Assembly: GCA_963734845.1 (NCBI GenBank)
Contig: CAVTIS010000001.1
Location: forward strand, 248,001-312,000
DNA length: 64,000 nt
From: JAKAVN01 sp963734845
GTDB lineage: Bacteria; Desulfobacterota; Binatia; Binatales; Binataceae
Reading direction: 5' to 3'
The position numbers and the translations under genes were made by a program. Positions 1 through 7,763 of this stretch are shown in pieces; the first letter of the stretch is position 1, and each line of letters begins with the position of its first letter. The notes beneath the pieces were generated by a model. The model was not told the origin of the DNA. It searched no databases and saw only the letters and a program-made list of their open reading frames with translations.

Positions 1-1264
1 CCAGCTCGGCCACCATGTCGGCGAACAGCTTGACGTCGTTGTCGGCGCTGAGCCCCAGCGCAATCTGCGGATAGCGGCGCTGCGGTCCAAGGTTCAGATC
101 GACGATCGGCCGCACCAGGTCGCGCGAGAGCGTCGCGCCCAGCCGTCGCGCGTCGGACTCCATGATGTCGCGGCGCACCGCGTCGTGCACCTGCGCCGCC
201 GCGCGCGAGCCGCCGCCGTCGCGCGGCGTCTCGGTGGTCAGCGTCTGCCCCAGCACGGCCTTACTCACCTGCTTGTCGAGGTACTCGCAGAAGCGCTCGT
301 AGACCTCGGCCCCGCCCGCGCCGCGGGTCTCGACGAATTCGATCAGCATCGACTCGGGGATAATGGCGGCCGCATCCGTGCCGATATTCGCGACCGCGCT
401 CAGCAGCGCCTGCTTGTCGGCTTCGGTGGCGCCGGGGCTATATTTGCCGAGCCGCAGCGGCTGACCGAAAATCTCCGCGAACGTGACCCAGTCCTTGAGC
501 ACGTAGTTCTTGAACAGGTAGGCCCATCCGGCCGCGCGCGCGATTCCGCCGCGCACCGGCAATCCGGCCTTGGCCTTGGCCACGTGCACGATGAACTTGA
601 ACGGCGCCAGTGGCGCCGTGAGCGGTTGAATTCCCACTCTGGGGTCGACGCTGGCATTGGTGACCCATCGCGAGCGCCCGTAATGCGGCGCGACCGCAGA
701 CGCGTCGGCGGGCGCGAGCGGCCCTTCATCGCGCAGAGTGCGCACGAGCAGCTCCTCGCCTGAGATCCAGTCGAACATAAACCAGCGCGGGTCGCGCCAC
801 ACCAGGCGCTTGGGAATCCATTCGCGGCCCGCCGTGTCCCAGATGATCTCGGTCGCCGAGAAGCCTTTACTGACCGCGTCGAGGATGTCGTAGAGCACGC
901 TTTCCAGGTCGAGCGCGCCACCGCCGACGAAGTCGCGCACCAGGTCGGCCGCGCGCTGGTCGGCAGCCGCGTCGGAAGCGGCCATGACGATCAGTTCGGC
1001 GCCGGCGACCGCCTGTTTGCGCGTGCCAATCACGGCCAGGTAATGCAGGTCCTTCTCTTCCATCTCTTCGGCCAATTCGAGGTAGAGATAAGGATCGCCG
1101 GCTTCGGCTTCGCGCTGGATCGCGATCAGCCTTTCGGGCGTGAGCCCGACCGACGGATGCATCGTCGAGTAGATGTTGCGCACGCCGGCCATGGTGGGGG
1201 CGGCCTGTTCGTCGCGCAGCTGTGCGGTGTCGACCTCGCGCCCGTACGCGTCATAGAGTGTCAT
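1..1264 (-). CDS. Mu-like phage portal protein (gp29 / DUF935), 3' end outside window
   Basis: The frame is open from an ATG at 1264 to the window edge (about 421 residues), so the C-terminus is missing. It belongs to the Mu gp29 (DUF935) portal family, the ring at the head vertex through which DNA is packed. Supporting stretches are the N-terminal MHPSVGLTPERLIAIQREAE, a central KFIVHVAKAKAGLPVRGG, and the family-typical block VLGQTLTTE followed by GGSRAAAQVHDAVRRDI near residue 340. The start is preceded by GGTGA. It is last in a minus-strand series of Mu head genes, about 240 bp downstream of the terminase gene. No frameshift is seen in the visible part. Confidence 0.88.
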   Translation of the reverse strand, partial: MTLYDAYGREVDTAQLRDEQAAPTMAGVRNIYSTMHPSVGLTPERLIAIQREAEAGDPYLYLELAEEMEEKDLHYLAVIGTRKQAVAGAELIVMAASDAAADQRAADLVRDFVGGGALDLESVLYDILDAVSKGFSATEIIWDTAGREWIPKRLVWRDPRWFMFDWISGEELLVRTLRDEGPLAPADASAVAPHYGRSRWVTNASVDPRVGIQPLTAPLAPFKFIVHVAKAKAGLPVRGGIARAAGWAYLFKNYVLKDWVTFAEIFGQPLRLGKYSPGATEADKQALLSAVANIGTDAAAIIPESMLIEFVETRGAGGAEVYERFCEYLDKQVSKAVLGQTLTTETPRDGGGSRAAAQVHDAVRRDIMESDARRLGATLSRDLVRPIVDLNLGPQRRYPQIALGLSADNDVKLFADMVAEL

Positions 1265-1504
1265 GCGTTTTTCACCAGTTTTTTTTCTGATCTCCCTTCT
1301 GCTCCCCGCTCCTTGTCCAAGGAGAGGGTTAGGGAGAGGTACGAGGGTCGATTTTCAGAACTTTTTCGAAGTGGCTGTGGCGCAATTGAATTCAGATTAA
1401 CCTCTCCCGCCGCGCGCGCCGCTCGCGGCGACCTCTCCCAGGTCGGGGAGAGGTAAAAAAAGGCCAAGGCTCAAAATGAGCAATGGCGAAATTTTCATTC
1501 CCGC
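1265..1504. repeat. Intergenic spacer with GGAGAGGG-type palindromic repeats
   Basis: This gap between portal and terminase genes holds no convincing gene. It contains GGAGAGGGTTAGGGAGAGG near 1319 and a second block, cctctccc then ggtcggggagagg, near 1432-1452 that can pair with itself. A related GGAGAGGGTGGGGTGAGGG occurs near 3271 in the next phage spacer. Such elements are common as dispersed intergenic repeats in GC-rich bacterial genomes. Their presence between phage head genes suggests the prophage has been resident long enough to acquire host repeats; that is inference. Confidence 0.5.
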
Positions 1505-3181
1505 TCACACCCACGCCCACGCGCGCGCGCGGCCCGCGCGCACGGCCAGCGGCGCTTCGTCCTCGTCCGGCGGACCGAACGGATCACGCGCGCCGCGCGC
1601 ACTGGCGCTCGCGGCCGCGCGCCGCGGCGCCGGCGTGTAGGCGGGCTCCTGCGCGCGGATACTGCTCGCGTAGTAGGCGAGCGCGCCGGCAATCGCGGCG
1701 TCGCCGTGGCGCCCCTTCTGATCGCGCCGATCGGAGACGTGCGCGTAGCCGTGTTCGATTTCGAGCGCGCGATGGTCCGCGAGAATTTCCGCGTCGCGCG
1801 GCAGCTCGACCATCCCGTCCTCGAACGCGGCCTTGTAGCGCGGCATGTTCTCGCGGTACCACTGCGCCGAGAGCATCACCTGCTCGACCCGCGCGCCATA
1901 GCGCTGACGCGCGATCTCGGCCAGGTACTGCCCGTTGCCGCGGGCGTCGAGGGCGCCGCCAATCAGCCGCGGCAGGCGGTCCACGATATAGAACAGGATC
2001 TGTTCCTGCTGGCGAAACGGCACCCGCCGCAGCTCGACCACGAACGGCGTGCGCCGCACCAGGTTGGGCTGGATTTGCAGCGGCCAGAAAACGCTCAGGT
2101 CGCCGTTGCGTCCGAAGTCCTCCCCAAACGAGCTCATCAGGTTGCCGAGCCCCGCAAGCGCCGGATCGAGATTGCGCTCGCACCACTCGCGCGCCGCGCC
2201 CGTCCGATAATCTTCCGGCCGCTCGCTGAACTCCTCAGGCACCTCCCAGCGCAGCACCGGCACCCCCGCGCGCATCCGGCTCTCAATCAGGATCGAGCTC
2301 AAAAACGCGCCCGCACTCGCCCGCGGCACGCACAGCAGTTCCTCGCCCGCGGCGTCGCCGTACTCGGCGAAGATATGCGCCCGCCACTCGCGCTCGGCCG
2401 CCGCGCTCCAGCGCCGCCCGGCCTTCTCGCATATCCGATGGTACAGTCCCTCGCCCAGGGCGTCGTCGAGGGTCACGCGATGGAGCGAAAAGGGGCGCCG
2501 CCCGGCGCGGATGTCGTTGACCAGTTCGTTAAACGCATTTTCGGCGCCGTTGTGGGTTGAGATGACGCGCACCAGCCCGCCCCACATCGTGAACGCGAGC
2601 GCCGCCTTCATCAGCTCGGGCAGGTTGTCATGGAACGCCGCCTCGTCGATCACGGCGCGCCCCTGTTTGCCGCGCAGGTTGGAGGGACGCGAGCTGAGCG
2701 CGACGATTTTGTGTCCGGAGGCGAAGCGGATGCGATAGGCCAGCAGGTCGCGCCGCTCATCCTCCAGCGCGATCTCTTCGATCGCGTGCGCTGCCTTGTT
2801 GAACTGGCGCGCCCACGCGGCCGCGGTCTCGACGAACTCGCGCGCCATGTCGCGGTTGTAGCCGAGGTACCAGGTGTCCATCCCGGCCGTGGCCGCGGCC
2901 GAGAGCGCGGCGTCGGCGGCCTCGGCCCAGGTGATTCCGACGCGGCGCGATTTCTCGGCCACCTTGACCGCGGCGTCGTCGGCGATCCATCGCACCTGGT
3001 AGGGCAGGAGCACGTCGCACGCGACGGTATGAATCGCGCTGGATGGTTTGGTTTCGCCGTCGCTGCCGCCGGATTTATCCACGATCTTGTTTTCGGTCTC
3101 GCCGCCGCGGCTGCGCGCCGAGCGCGCCCGCGCGGGCGCGTCGCCGCCGTCCTTACGCGCTCGGGTAGTCTTGCGATTCAT
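1505..3181 (-). CDS. Mu-like phage terminase large subunit (gp28 family)
   Basis: A 558-residue packaging motor and nuclease. The ATPase half shows a Walker-A-like EKSRRVGITWA (about residues 76-86) and a Walker B RAVIDEAAF (about 174-182), followed by the coupling motif VISTHNG. The RNase-H-fold nuclease half has SFGEDFGRNGDLSVFW, LDARGNGQYLAE and GRHGDAAIAGALA, which supply the usual acidic residues. The ATG at 3181 follows a near-perfect GGAGGTGA ribosome site with 5-base spacing. The N-terminal 45 residues are basic and low complexity, and the C-terminus is Ala/Arg rich. It sits between gp27-like and portal genes, as in Mu. Confidence 0.92.
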   Translation of the reverse strand: MNRKTTRARKDGGDAPARARSARSRGGETENKIVDKSGGSDGETKPSSAIHTVACDVLLPYQVRWIADDAAVKVAEKSRRVGITWAEAADAALSAAATAGMDTWYLGYNRDMAREFVETAAAWARQFNKAAHAIEEIALEDERRDLLAYRIRFASGHKIVALSSRPSNLRGKQGRAVIDEAAFHDNLPELMKAALAFTMWGGLVRVISTHNGAENAFNELVNDIRAGRRPFSLHRVTLDDALGEGLYHRICEKAGRRWSAAAEREWRAHIFAEYGDAAGEELLCVPRASAGAFLSSILIESRMRAGVPVLRWEVPEEFSERPEDYRTGAAREWCERNLDPALAGLGNLMSSFGEDFGRNGDLSVFWPLQIQPNLVRRTPFVVELRRVPFRQQEQILFYIVDRLPRLIGGALDARGNGQYLAEIARQRYGARVEQVMLSAQWYRENMPRYKAAFEDGMVELPRDAEILADHRALEIEHGYAHVSDRRDQKGRHGDAAIAGALAYYASSIRAQEPAYTPAPRRAAASASARGARDPFGPPDEDEAPLAVRAGRARAWAWV

Positions 3182-3467
3182 CGCGTCACCTCCCGCTTTT
3201 TCATCAATCCTCGCGGCGCGGGTTTTCTCTCCCGCCTTTCTTCATTGCCCTCGTCCGCGATTCGTACGCGGGAGAGGGTGGGGTGAGGGTCCCTTTCGAA
3301 ATTCCGAGTCCTGATTCCGTCGCGCGGCATACTGAGCAGGAAGCGCCGTTCACGAGTGCGAGAATGCCGGACTTGATTCCAGGCAGGATTAATAAATCCT
3401 CCCCCAAGACAATTGGGGGAGGAGGTCAGCAGCGAGGGCTCAGAAAAGAACGCTGCGATCGAGATAC
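3182..3467. repeat. Spacer with a 10-bp-stem hairpin and a GGAGAGGG repeat
   Basis: No gene is seen. A clean inverted repeat CCTCCCCCAA (3398-3407) and TTGGGGGAGG (3413-3422) with a 5-base loop lies 46 bases past the end of the gp27-like gene in its direction of transcription, so it could act as an attenuator within the head operon. There is no T run. A copy of the GGAGAGGG repeat lies near 3271. Confidence 0.5.
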
Positions 3468-4253
3468 TCATTCCTCGCTCCGTGGGTCGGCATCGTTCCC
3501 CATTTCAGCACCCTCGGCCGCCTCGCCCGACGCCGGCGCAATCGCCGCCGGATAGCCCGGCGCGCCGCCGCCGCCGCCGTTCATCAGTCGGCGCGCCGCT
3601 AATGACGCCTCGTCGTCGCCGCCGCCGCTCGGCGCCGCCGCCGGAAGCTCCGCTATCTCGAGCAGCGCCGCGCGAATCCGCTTCTCGGCCACCTCCGACA
3701 GTCCGCCGCGCGCGCCGCGGCGCGCCGCCGCCACCACCTTGCGCTCGGCCGCCGCCACCCGCCGTCCGATCCCGCCGCGCATCTCTTCGGCCGCGCGCCG
3801 CATCTGCACCGAGGATCGGCAGATCGAGGCGACGTTGCGCGCGAGCGCGTTGACGTCGACCTTCTCCGGGTCGGCCTCCTTCAATTCGACCAGCACCCGG
3901 AACAGGTCGCCCTGCACCAGGCGCATCAGGCCCTCGTTGATCGTGTCGTCGGCGTCGCCCGCGGCCGCGACCACGATCCGGGCCTGTTCGGTGGCGAGCT
4001 TGAGCGCTTCGAGCTTGCGGTCGAGCGCCTTGCCGTAGCGGGCGAGCGAGGCGTGACTGATGTAATAGCCACGCTCGCCGAGCCAGCGCGAAAGGCCGCG
4101 ATAGTCAGAGAAAGCGCCCACGACCAGGCGGCGGTCGAACTCGGCGCGCAGGTCGGGCGGCAGCCGTTTGATCTTGCCTTTGTCCGGCGGCCGATTCTTC
4201 ACCGGCCCTTGCGCGGTTGCGGCGGCGTCGGCATTTTTTTTCGTAACTCTCAT
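3468..4253 (-). CDS. Mu gp27-like protein (DUF3486)
   Basis: A 261-residue protein of the Phage_Mu_Gp27 family, which sits next to the terminase and is thought to be a small-terminase or packaging accessory protein. The recognisable core is IKRLPPDLRAEFDRRLV, then RWLGERGYYISHASLARYGK (about residues 26-70), a helical domain that resembles DNA-binding small terminases. The frame stays open upstream, but the ATG at 4253 (MRVTKKNADA) is chosen because it overlaps the stop of the small upstream gene as ATGA and follows GAAAGG. The C-terminal 60 residues are Ala/Gly rich and probably disordered. Confidence 0.82.
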   Translation of the reverse strand: MRVTKKNADAAATAQGPVKNRPPDKGKIKRLPPDLRAEFDRRLVVGAFSDYRGLSRWLGERGYYISHASLARYGKALDRKLEALKLATEQARIVVAAAGDADDTINEGLMRLVQGDLFRVLVELKEADPEKVDVNALARNVASICRSSVQMRRAAEEMRGGIGRRVAAAERKVVAAARRGARGGLSEVAEKRIRAALLEIAELPAAAPSGGGDDEASLAARRLMNGGGGGAPGYPAAIAPASGEAAEGAEMGNDADPRSEE

Positions 4254-4375
4254 CGCGCGCCTTTCAAAGGCCGGAGCGCAGCTTGTTTCACCAACTCTCG
4301 CGGCGCGCCTCCGATGTTGGCGCTGGTGTGCTGCCGTTCGTATTGTTTGCTGACTCGCGATTCTCGGTCGTCCAT
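4250..4375 (-). CDS. Small phage protein (41 aa), unknown
   Basis: A 41-residue frame (MDDRESRVSKQYERQHTSAN at its start) fits exactly between its neighbours. Its ATG is 9 bases past the stop of the winged-helix gene with a GAGGGG ribosome site. Its TGA overlaps the next ATG (ATGA), a hallmark of translational coupling. The composition is charged and hydrophilic, with no motif I recognise. Spacing alone supports it as a gene. Confidence 0.5.
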   Translation of the reverse strand: MDDRESRVSKQYERQHTSANIGGAPRELVKQAALRPLKGAR

Positions 4376-4384
4376 CGCCACCCC

Positions 4385-4696
4385 TCACCAGTACTTGCGC
4401 GGGCGCGCGATCCCGGCCGGCGCCGGCGCCGTGTATTCGACCACGTCGACCCCGCTCGCGGTCAGCCGCGCGTACCAGGTCTCGTTGTCTTCGCCCTCGA
4501 TCTCCAGCAGCCCGCGGTCGCGCAGGTAGCTCAGCTCGCGGCGCAGCGCGTTGAGCGTGATCGTGAGCTTGATGTCGGCGAGCACGCGCCACACGATAGT
4601 CTCCGAAACCGCAATCGGGCGGCCGGCGTCGAGCACGCGCAGGACCCGCCAGCGGGCCTCTTCGCGCTGCTTCTGCTCTAGGTTCATCGAATCCAT
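4385..4696 (-). CDS. Phage winged-helix protein at the Mu gp26 position
   Basis: A small protein of about 103 residues with a winged-helix pattern: ARWRVLRVLDAGRPIAVSE, then TITLNALRRELSYLRDRGLL and EIEGEDNETWYARLT. This matches the helix-turn-helix plus beta-wing layout of small phage proteins found just upstream of gp27 in Mu-like phages. Three starts lie close together (GTG 4705, ATG 4696, ATG 4687); 4696 is a compromise, since the GAGAGAG stretch overlaps it. DNA binding is inferred from the fold pattern. No catalytic residues are visible. Confidence 0.68.
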   Translation of the reverse strand: MDSMNLEQKQREEARWRVLRVLDAGRPIAVSETIVWRVLADIKLTITLNALRRELSYLRDRGLLEIEGEDNETWYARLTASGVDVVEYTAPAPAGIARPRKYW

Positions 4697-4805
4697 CTCT
4701 CTCACTCTTTCACCGTTTCACTCTTTCACCGTCTCGCCGTTTCGCTTTCTCACTTCGCCCGTTGGCGACGCGTTGCCGCTTGCGCTTTTTGAAAGGCCCC
4801 CCTTT

Positions 4806-5141
4806 CTAAAGCGTGTCGATCCGCTCGCCGAGCCGCTCCTTGAGTTCGGTCATCTCGGCGCGCAACTCGGTCCGCATCGCGTCCAGCTTGGCGTCGAGCG
4901 TGCTCGAGAAGCGGATCCAGTCCTCGCGCCGCACGTATTCCAGCGGCAGCTGCGCCTTCAGGCGCATCATCTGGCGCTCGACCTCGTGCGAAAAGTCGCT
5001 GCCCTCGCGCTTGAGCGTGGCCATCTGATCCGCGGTCGCAGTTTCATGCCGCTCGAACAGCCATCGCAGCGTGCCCGCGTTGAGTGCGATGAAAGCCATC
5101 AGCGCCGCCGCCATCGTTCCGAGCGCGTCCCAGCTCATCAT
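4806..5141 (-). CDS. Mu gp25-like membrane-anchored coiled-coil protein
   Basis: A 111-residue protein with one N-terminal membrane helix (about residues 6-27, WDALGTMAAALMAFIALNAG) followed by a long charged helix predicted to form a coiled coil. It ends with the conserved-looking block LPLEYVRREDWIRFSSTLDA and a heptad-like tail. This layout matches the DUF2730/gp25 proteins found between the Mu lysis and terminase genes. The start overlaps the stop of the upstream small membrane protein (ATGA). Its role may be lysis-associated, but that is not established for the family. Confidence 0.68.
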   Translation of the reverse strand: MMSWDALGTMAAALMAFIALNAGTLRWLFERHETATADQMATLKREGSDFSHEVERQMMRLKAQLPLEYVRREDWIRFSSTLDAKLDAMRTELRAEMTELKERLGERIDTL

Positions 5142-5290
5142 TTGCGCTCGGGCTCCGTATGGGCCTTCAATGCCAGCGCTCCCGCCATCGCGAGCAACAC
5201 CATCCCCAGGCCGCGCCCGTAAGCGTCGGCGTCGCCCGGCGTGAAGCGCCAGGTCGCCACCACTTGCACCACCCAGAACGCGACGTACAT
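5138..5290 (-). CDS. Small two-helix membrane protein (holin-like), possibly 5'-truncated
   Basis: At least 50 residues from an ATG at 5290, with two hydrophobic stretches (MYVAFWVVQVVATW and GLGMVLLAMAGALAL) and a charged tail ending EPERK. Its TGA overlaps the next gene's ATG. The frame stays open upstream through NLTYDAGRVVGVLGAL without a convincing start and runs into the 11-bp tandem repeats at 5390-5411. The original N-terminus may therefore have been cut off by the adjacent insertion. The holin assignment rests only on size, topology and position beside phage genes. Confidence 0.55.
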   Translation of the reverse strand: MYVAFWVVQVVATWRFTPGDADAYGRGLGMVLLAMAGALALKAHTEPERK

Positions 5291-5389
5291 CAGCGCCCCC
5301 AGCACTCCGACCACCCGGCCGGCGTCGTAGGTCAGATTGTCTTCCGACGCTTGTTTGTTAGAGCGGATTTCGGTATGATGTTTAGGTCG

Positions 5390-5489
5390 AATAGTTGTAC
5401 AATAGTTGTACTGGCCGTATGGTCTTTGTGACAGAAGGAGTTTGAGAATCGAGCCCTGATCAGTCTCGGAACCTCAGTGGAACCTCAGG
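5390..5489. repeat. Two pairs of 11-bp tandem direct repeats upstream of the integrase
   Basis: AATAGTTGTAC occurs twice back to back with no mismatch (5390-5400, 5401-5411). GGAACCTCAGT/G also occurs twice back to back (5468-5478, 5479-5489; 10 of 11 bases identical). The second pair runs into the integrase ribosome site AGGAGTGA. Repeats of this size beside an integrase gene are typical of arm-type integrase or excisionase sites or operators. The segment also marks the left junction between phage genes and the inserted element. Confidence 0.65.
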
Positions 5490-5500
5490 AGTGAATTTGA

Positions 5501-6764
5501 ATGGCTGACAATCTGACAGGCGCTTTCATCAAGGGTCGAACCTGGCAGACGCGACTTGAAGGTAAGCGTCAAATCGACCTTTGGGACGAACAGAAACGCG
5601 GTCTCGTGCTCCGGGTTTCCAAGGGTAAAGATGGCGAGGACGAGACTTTTACGTGGTGCGTCGTGTACCGCAACAGACGCGGTCAAAAGCGGCGCTGGGG
5701 CCTAGGCCGTTCGCCAGACCTCGACTACAAGGATGCGCGCAACCTGGCCGCCCAAGTACAGGGCGATATTGCGAGGGGGGTTGACCCCGTTGAGCGGAGG
5801 CACAAGGAAGTCGAGGAACGGCGCCAGCGTCAGACTGTCGCCGACCTCGCGAAGCTTTACCTCGAAGAGCACTGCGCCATCCATAAACGCCCAAGCTCGA
5901 CGAGGACCGACAAGCTGATGCTCGAAAACATCGTCCTGGAAGAGATAGGCCGCAAGCGCGCAGCTGACATCACGCGTGATGACCTTGCCTGGCTGCTCAA
6001 GCAGGTCGAAAGCCGCGGTGACAAGGAGCGCCGCGGCAACCGCGTGCGCTCTAATCAGGGTGCGCTCGGTAATCTCCGCCATGTTCAACTACGCTGTCGA
6101 GGAGCGAATGCTTACGGTCAACCCAGCGGGCGCCTTGGGCAGGCGCCACAAGGAATACCCGCGCGATCGGCGGCTGGGACCAGACGAGATCAAAAAGCTG
6201 TGGGAAGTACTCGGAGAGGGTGATGTCGCCGATCAGTACCGATTGATGCTCCTCACTGCGCAGCGCCCTGGCGAGGTCGCGCGCATGGAATGGCACGAGG
6301 TCGACCTGCGCGCCGGCTGGTGGACAATCCCGGCTGATAAGGCAAAGAACCACCAAGACCACCGCGTCGCTCTCGGCCCACAGGCCACTGCGATCCTGCA
6401 GCGCAGGAGCCCTCAGCGGACTGGATTTGTGTTCCCGAACGCCGCGAAGCATCGAAGCATTCCGAGTTGGCGCCAGGCGAAGATCGAAGAGGCGTGTGAT
6501 TTCGTCAAGCCTTGGCAGCCACGGGATCTGAGAAGATCGGCCGCTTCGCTAATAGCTTCTGAAGAAGGCCGCAGCACCGTCGCGCACGTGCTGAACCATA
6601 CTGACAGATCAGCCCCGACAGTTTCAGGCGTCTATGACCGGCACGACTACGACCGTGAGAAACGGCGGGCGATACACTGGCTCGACGCTAAGATCCGAAG
6701 CATCGTCGCGGGCGAGGAGCCGACCAGCAATATCGTGCAGTTCCCCGGCTCAGCAGCGTCCTGA
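5501..6764 (+). pseudogene. Tyrosine recombinase/integrase (P4 type), frameshifted
   Basis: The N-terminal half (from ATG 5501) has the P4-integrase arm-binding domain: LWDEQKRGLVLRVSKGK, WGLGRSPDLDYKDAR and the core-binding helices TVADLAKLYLEEH. The catalytic half continues one frame over, from about 6060 (MFNYAVEERMLTVNPAGAL), with the active-site Arg in LLTAQRPGEVARMEW, the beta-hairpin Lys in ADKAKNHQDHRVAL, the box PRDLRRSAASLIAS, the HVLNHTD box and the Tyr in VSGVYDRHDYDREKRRA. The break lies at the GGG near 6058 and is equivalent to one extra base. Apart from this the protein is full length (about 420 residues). AGGAGTGA precedes the ATG. It could be a recent single mutation or a sequencing error. 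Confidence 0.85.
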
Positions 6765-6907
6765 CTCGATGGCTGAGTGGCGCCGCGCCGGCGCTGAAAT
6801 CTCGGCCGCGCCGCCATGGTCGCGGCGATTCTTCGCCGCGCAATAGGCACCTAATCAGCGCTACTCAGCCACCGAGTAATCTCGCCACCCTCTTACGTAG
6901 TGCCTAT
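6764..6907. repeat. Interleaved inverted repeats just after the integrase
   Basis: ACTCGATGGCTGAGT (6764-6778, overlapping the integrase stop) is the inverse of ACTCAGCCACCGAGT (6863-6877) with one mismatch. ATAGGCAC (6843-6850) is the exact inverse of GTGCCTAT (6900-6907), so the two pairs interlock. Between them is a perfect hairpin CGCGGCGA-TTCT-TCGCCGCG (6821-6840). No T run follows, so a simple terminator is unlikely; a recombination site or structured RNA is possible. Confidence 0.6.
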
Positions 6908-7057
6908 GCAAACAAAAGCGCACTGCTCGATTGAGTAGTTTGTAACCGGATGTGTTACTAACGCGAAATAATCCGCACAAAGCCTTGTCATCTTAGGTCT
7001 CAGGCCGAATCTTTCCCAGTCTCTAGGCAGATTCTCTGGACGTCGCAGGATAAGAAT

Positions 7058-7178
7058 GGTGGTGGTGGTGACGATGAAATAGGAGTCGTCGAATTTAATG
7101 GTTTATGGTTCAGTACTGAACCATAAACCATAGGACCATAATCTATAAAGGTTTGCCCCAGCCTTCACCACCACCACC
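7058..7178. repeat. Perfect 34-bp palindrome flanked by 14-bp inverted arms
   Basis: Bases 7098-7131 form a perfect palindrome with no loop; each half is ATGGTTTATGGTTCAGT or its inverse. It is nested between GGTGGTGGTGGTGA (7058-7071) and its exact inverse TCACCACCACCACC (7165-7178). The two centres differ by only 3-4 bases. The surrounding gap 6908-7438 has no convincing gene and is more AT-rich than its neighbours. Candidate roles are a replication or recombination site, or an operator array, for the adjacent replication module. Confidence 0.8.
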
Positions 7179-7297
7179 CACCAGCACGACCGCCGATCCG
7201 TCGCATCTCACGCGTACTGTTCTAGCCGAGCGGTTGCCTGACGAAGCATACGCTCACGCGTCAGTCTGCGCCGCGTCGTTATTTGTGACGCGTCGAT

Positions 7298-7427
7298 CAA
7301 CAACTAAGGCAACTGCTCAAACCATAGTAGAATTTAAAGAGAGCGCACGGCGATACACAAGCGTATCTCTGCGGCGCGCAATCGACGATTAAGGCAGATT
7401 TCCAGACGATGGTAGAATGGGGGAGAG
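7298..7427. repeat. Imperfect direct repeats before the AlpA-like gene
   Basis: Two stretches of about 38 bases align with roughly two-thirds identity. Both start ATC, contain TAAGGCA, and end TAGTAGAAT or TGGTAGAAT (about 7298-7335 and 7380-7418). They are separated by about 80 bases. They may be a degenerate duplication carrying a promoter or iteron, but the identity is low enough that this remains a tentative call. Confidence 0.3.
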
Positions 7428-7438
7428 AGGTAATTCAA

Positions 7439-7696
7439 ATGGTCATCGATCCGATGAACGAACGGCTGTTCGGCATGCCCGAAATGTGTAGTTGTCTCCG
7501 CACGACCCGTAACGGTGTTCACGCTCTGATGAAGCTACCGGGCTTCCCGGTTCCGTTACGCTTTGATCCAACCAATCCGAAGAGTCGCTTGCGCTTCAGA
7601 GCGACGGAAGTTCTCGCCTGGATCACTGCTCAGCAGCGGCTCACGGCGATGGGTAAAGAGCGCGCAACGCAACTGGGTAACCAAGCAACCACGTGA
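7439..7696 (+). CDS. AlpA/MerR-like helix-turn-helix protein
   Basis: An 85-residue DNA-binding protein resembling AlpA regulators or excisionases: MNERLFGMPEMCSCLRTTRN forms the recognition helices, and LPGFPVPLRFDP with LRFRATEVLAWITAQQRL the typical wing and C-terminal helix. The ATG at 7439 is preferred over an earlier GTG at 7409 because GAGAGG lies 8 bases before it. Position after an integrase and before a replication gene is classic for an excisionase or copy-control regulator of an integrative element. It is intact although the integrase is broken. Confidence 0.72.
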   Translation: MVIDPMNERLFGMPEMCSCLRTTRNGVHALMKLPGFPVPLRFDPTNPKSRLRFRATEVLAWITAQQRLTAMGKERATQLGNQATT

Positions 7697-7716
7697 ACCG
7701 GCCCACAGAAACGAAC

Positions 7717-7745
7717 GCGCATCCCCGTTAGCGGCGGGGACGCGC
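7717..7745 (+). promoter_or_regulatory. Hairpin in the leader of the DUF3854 gene
   Basis: GCGCATCCCCG (7717-7727) pairs with CGGGGACGCGC (7735-7745) with one G-T pair and a 7-base loop. It falls between the AlpA-like stop (7696) and the GTG start at 7764. No U run follows, so a structured leader or mRNA-stability element is more likely than a terminator. Confidence 0.45.
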
Positions 7746-7763
7746 TTGCAAGCGGAGACGACT

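Noticed and set aside
1483..2229. Long plus-strand frame opposite the terminase gene
   Set aside because: It is Arg/Ala/Pro-rich and antisense to a well-supported gene; the composition is what GC-rich third positions give in the shadow frame.
6820..6845. Hairpin at 6821-6840 as integrase terminator
   Set aside because: The stem is perfect but no T run follows it, and it sits inside larger inverted repeats.
7153..7392. Possible 79-residue gene before the AlpA-like gene
   Set aside because: It starts within the repeat arm, has no ribosome site, and its sequence (Pro/Thr/Ser-rich) shows no domain; it covers the imperfect direct repeats instead.
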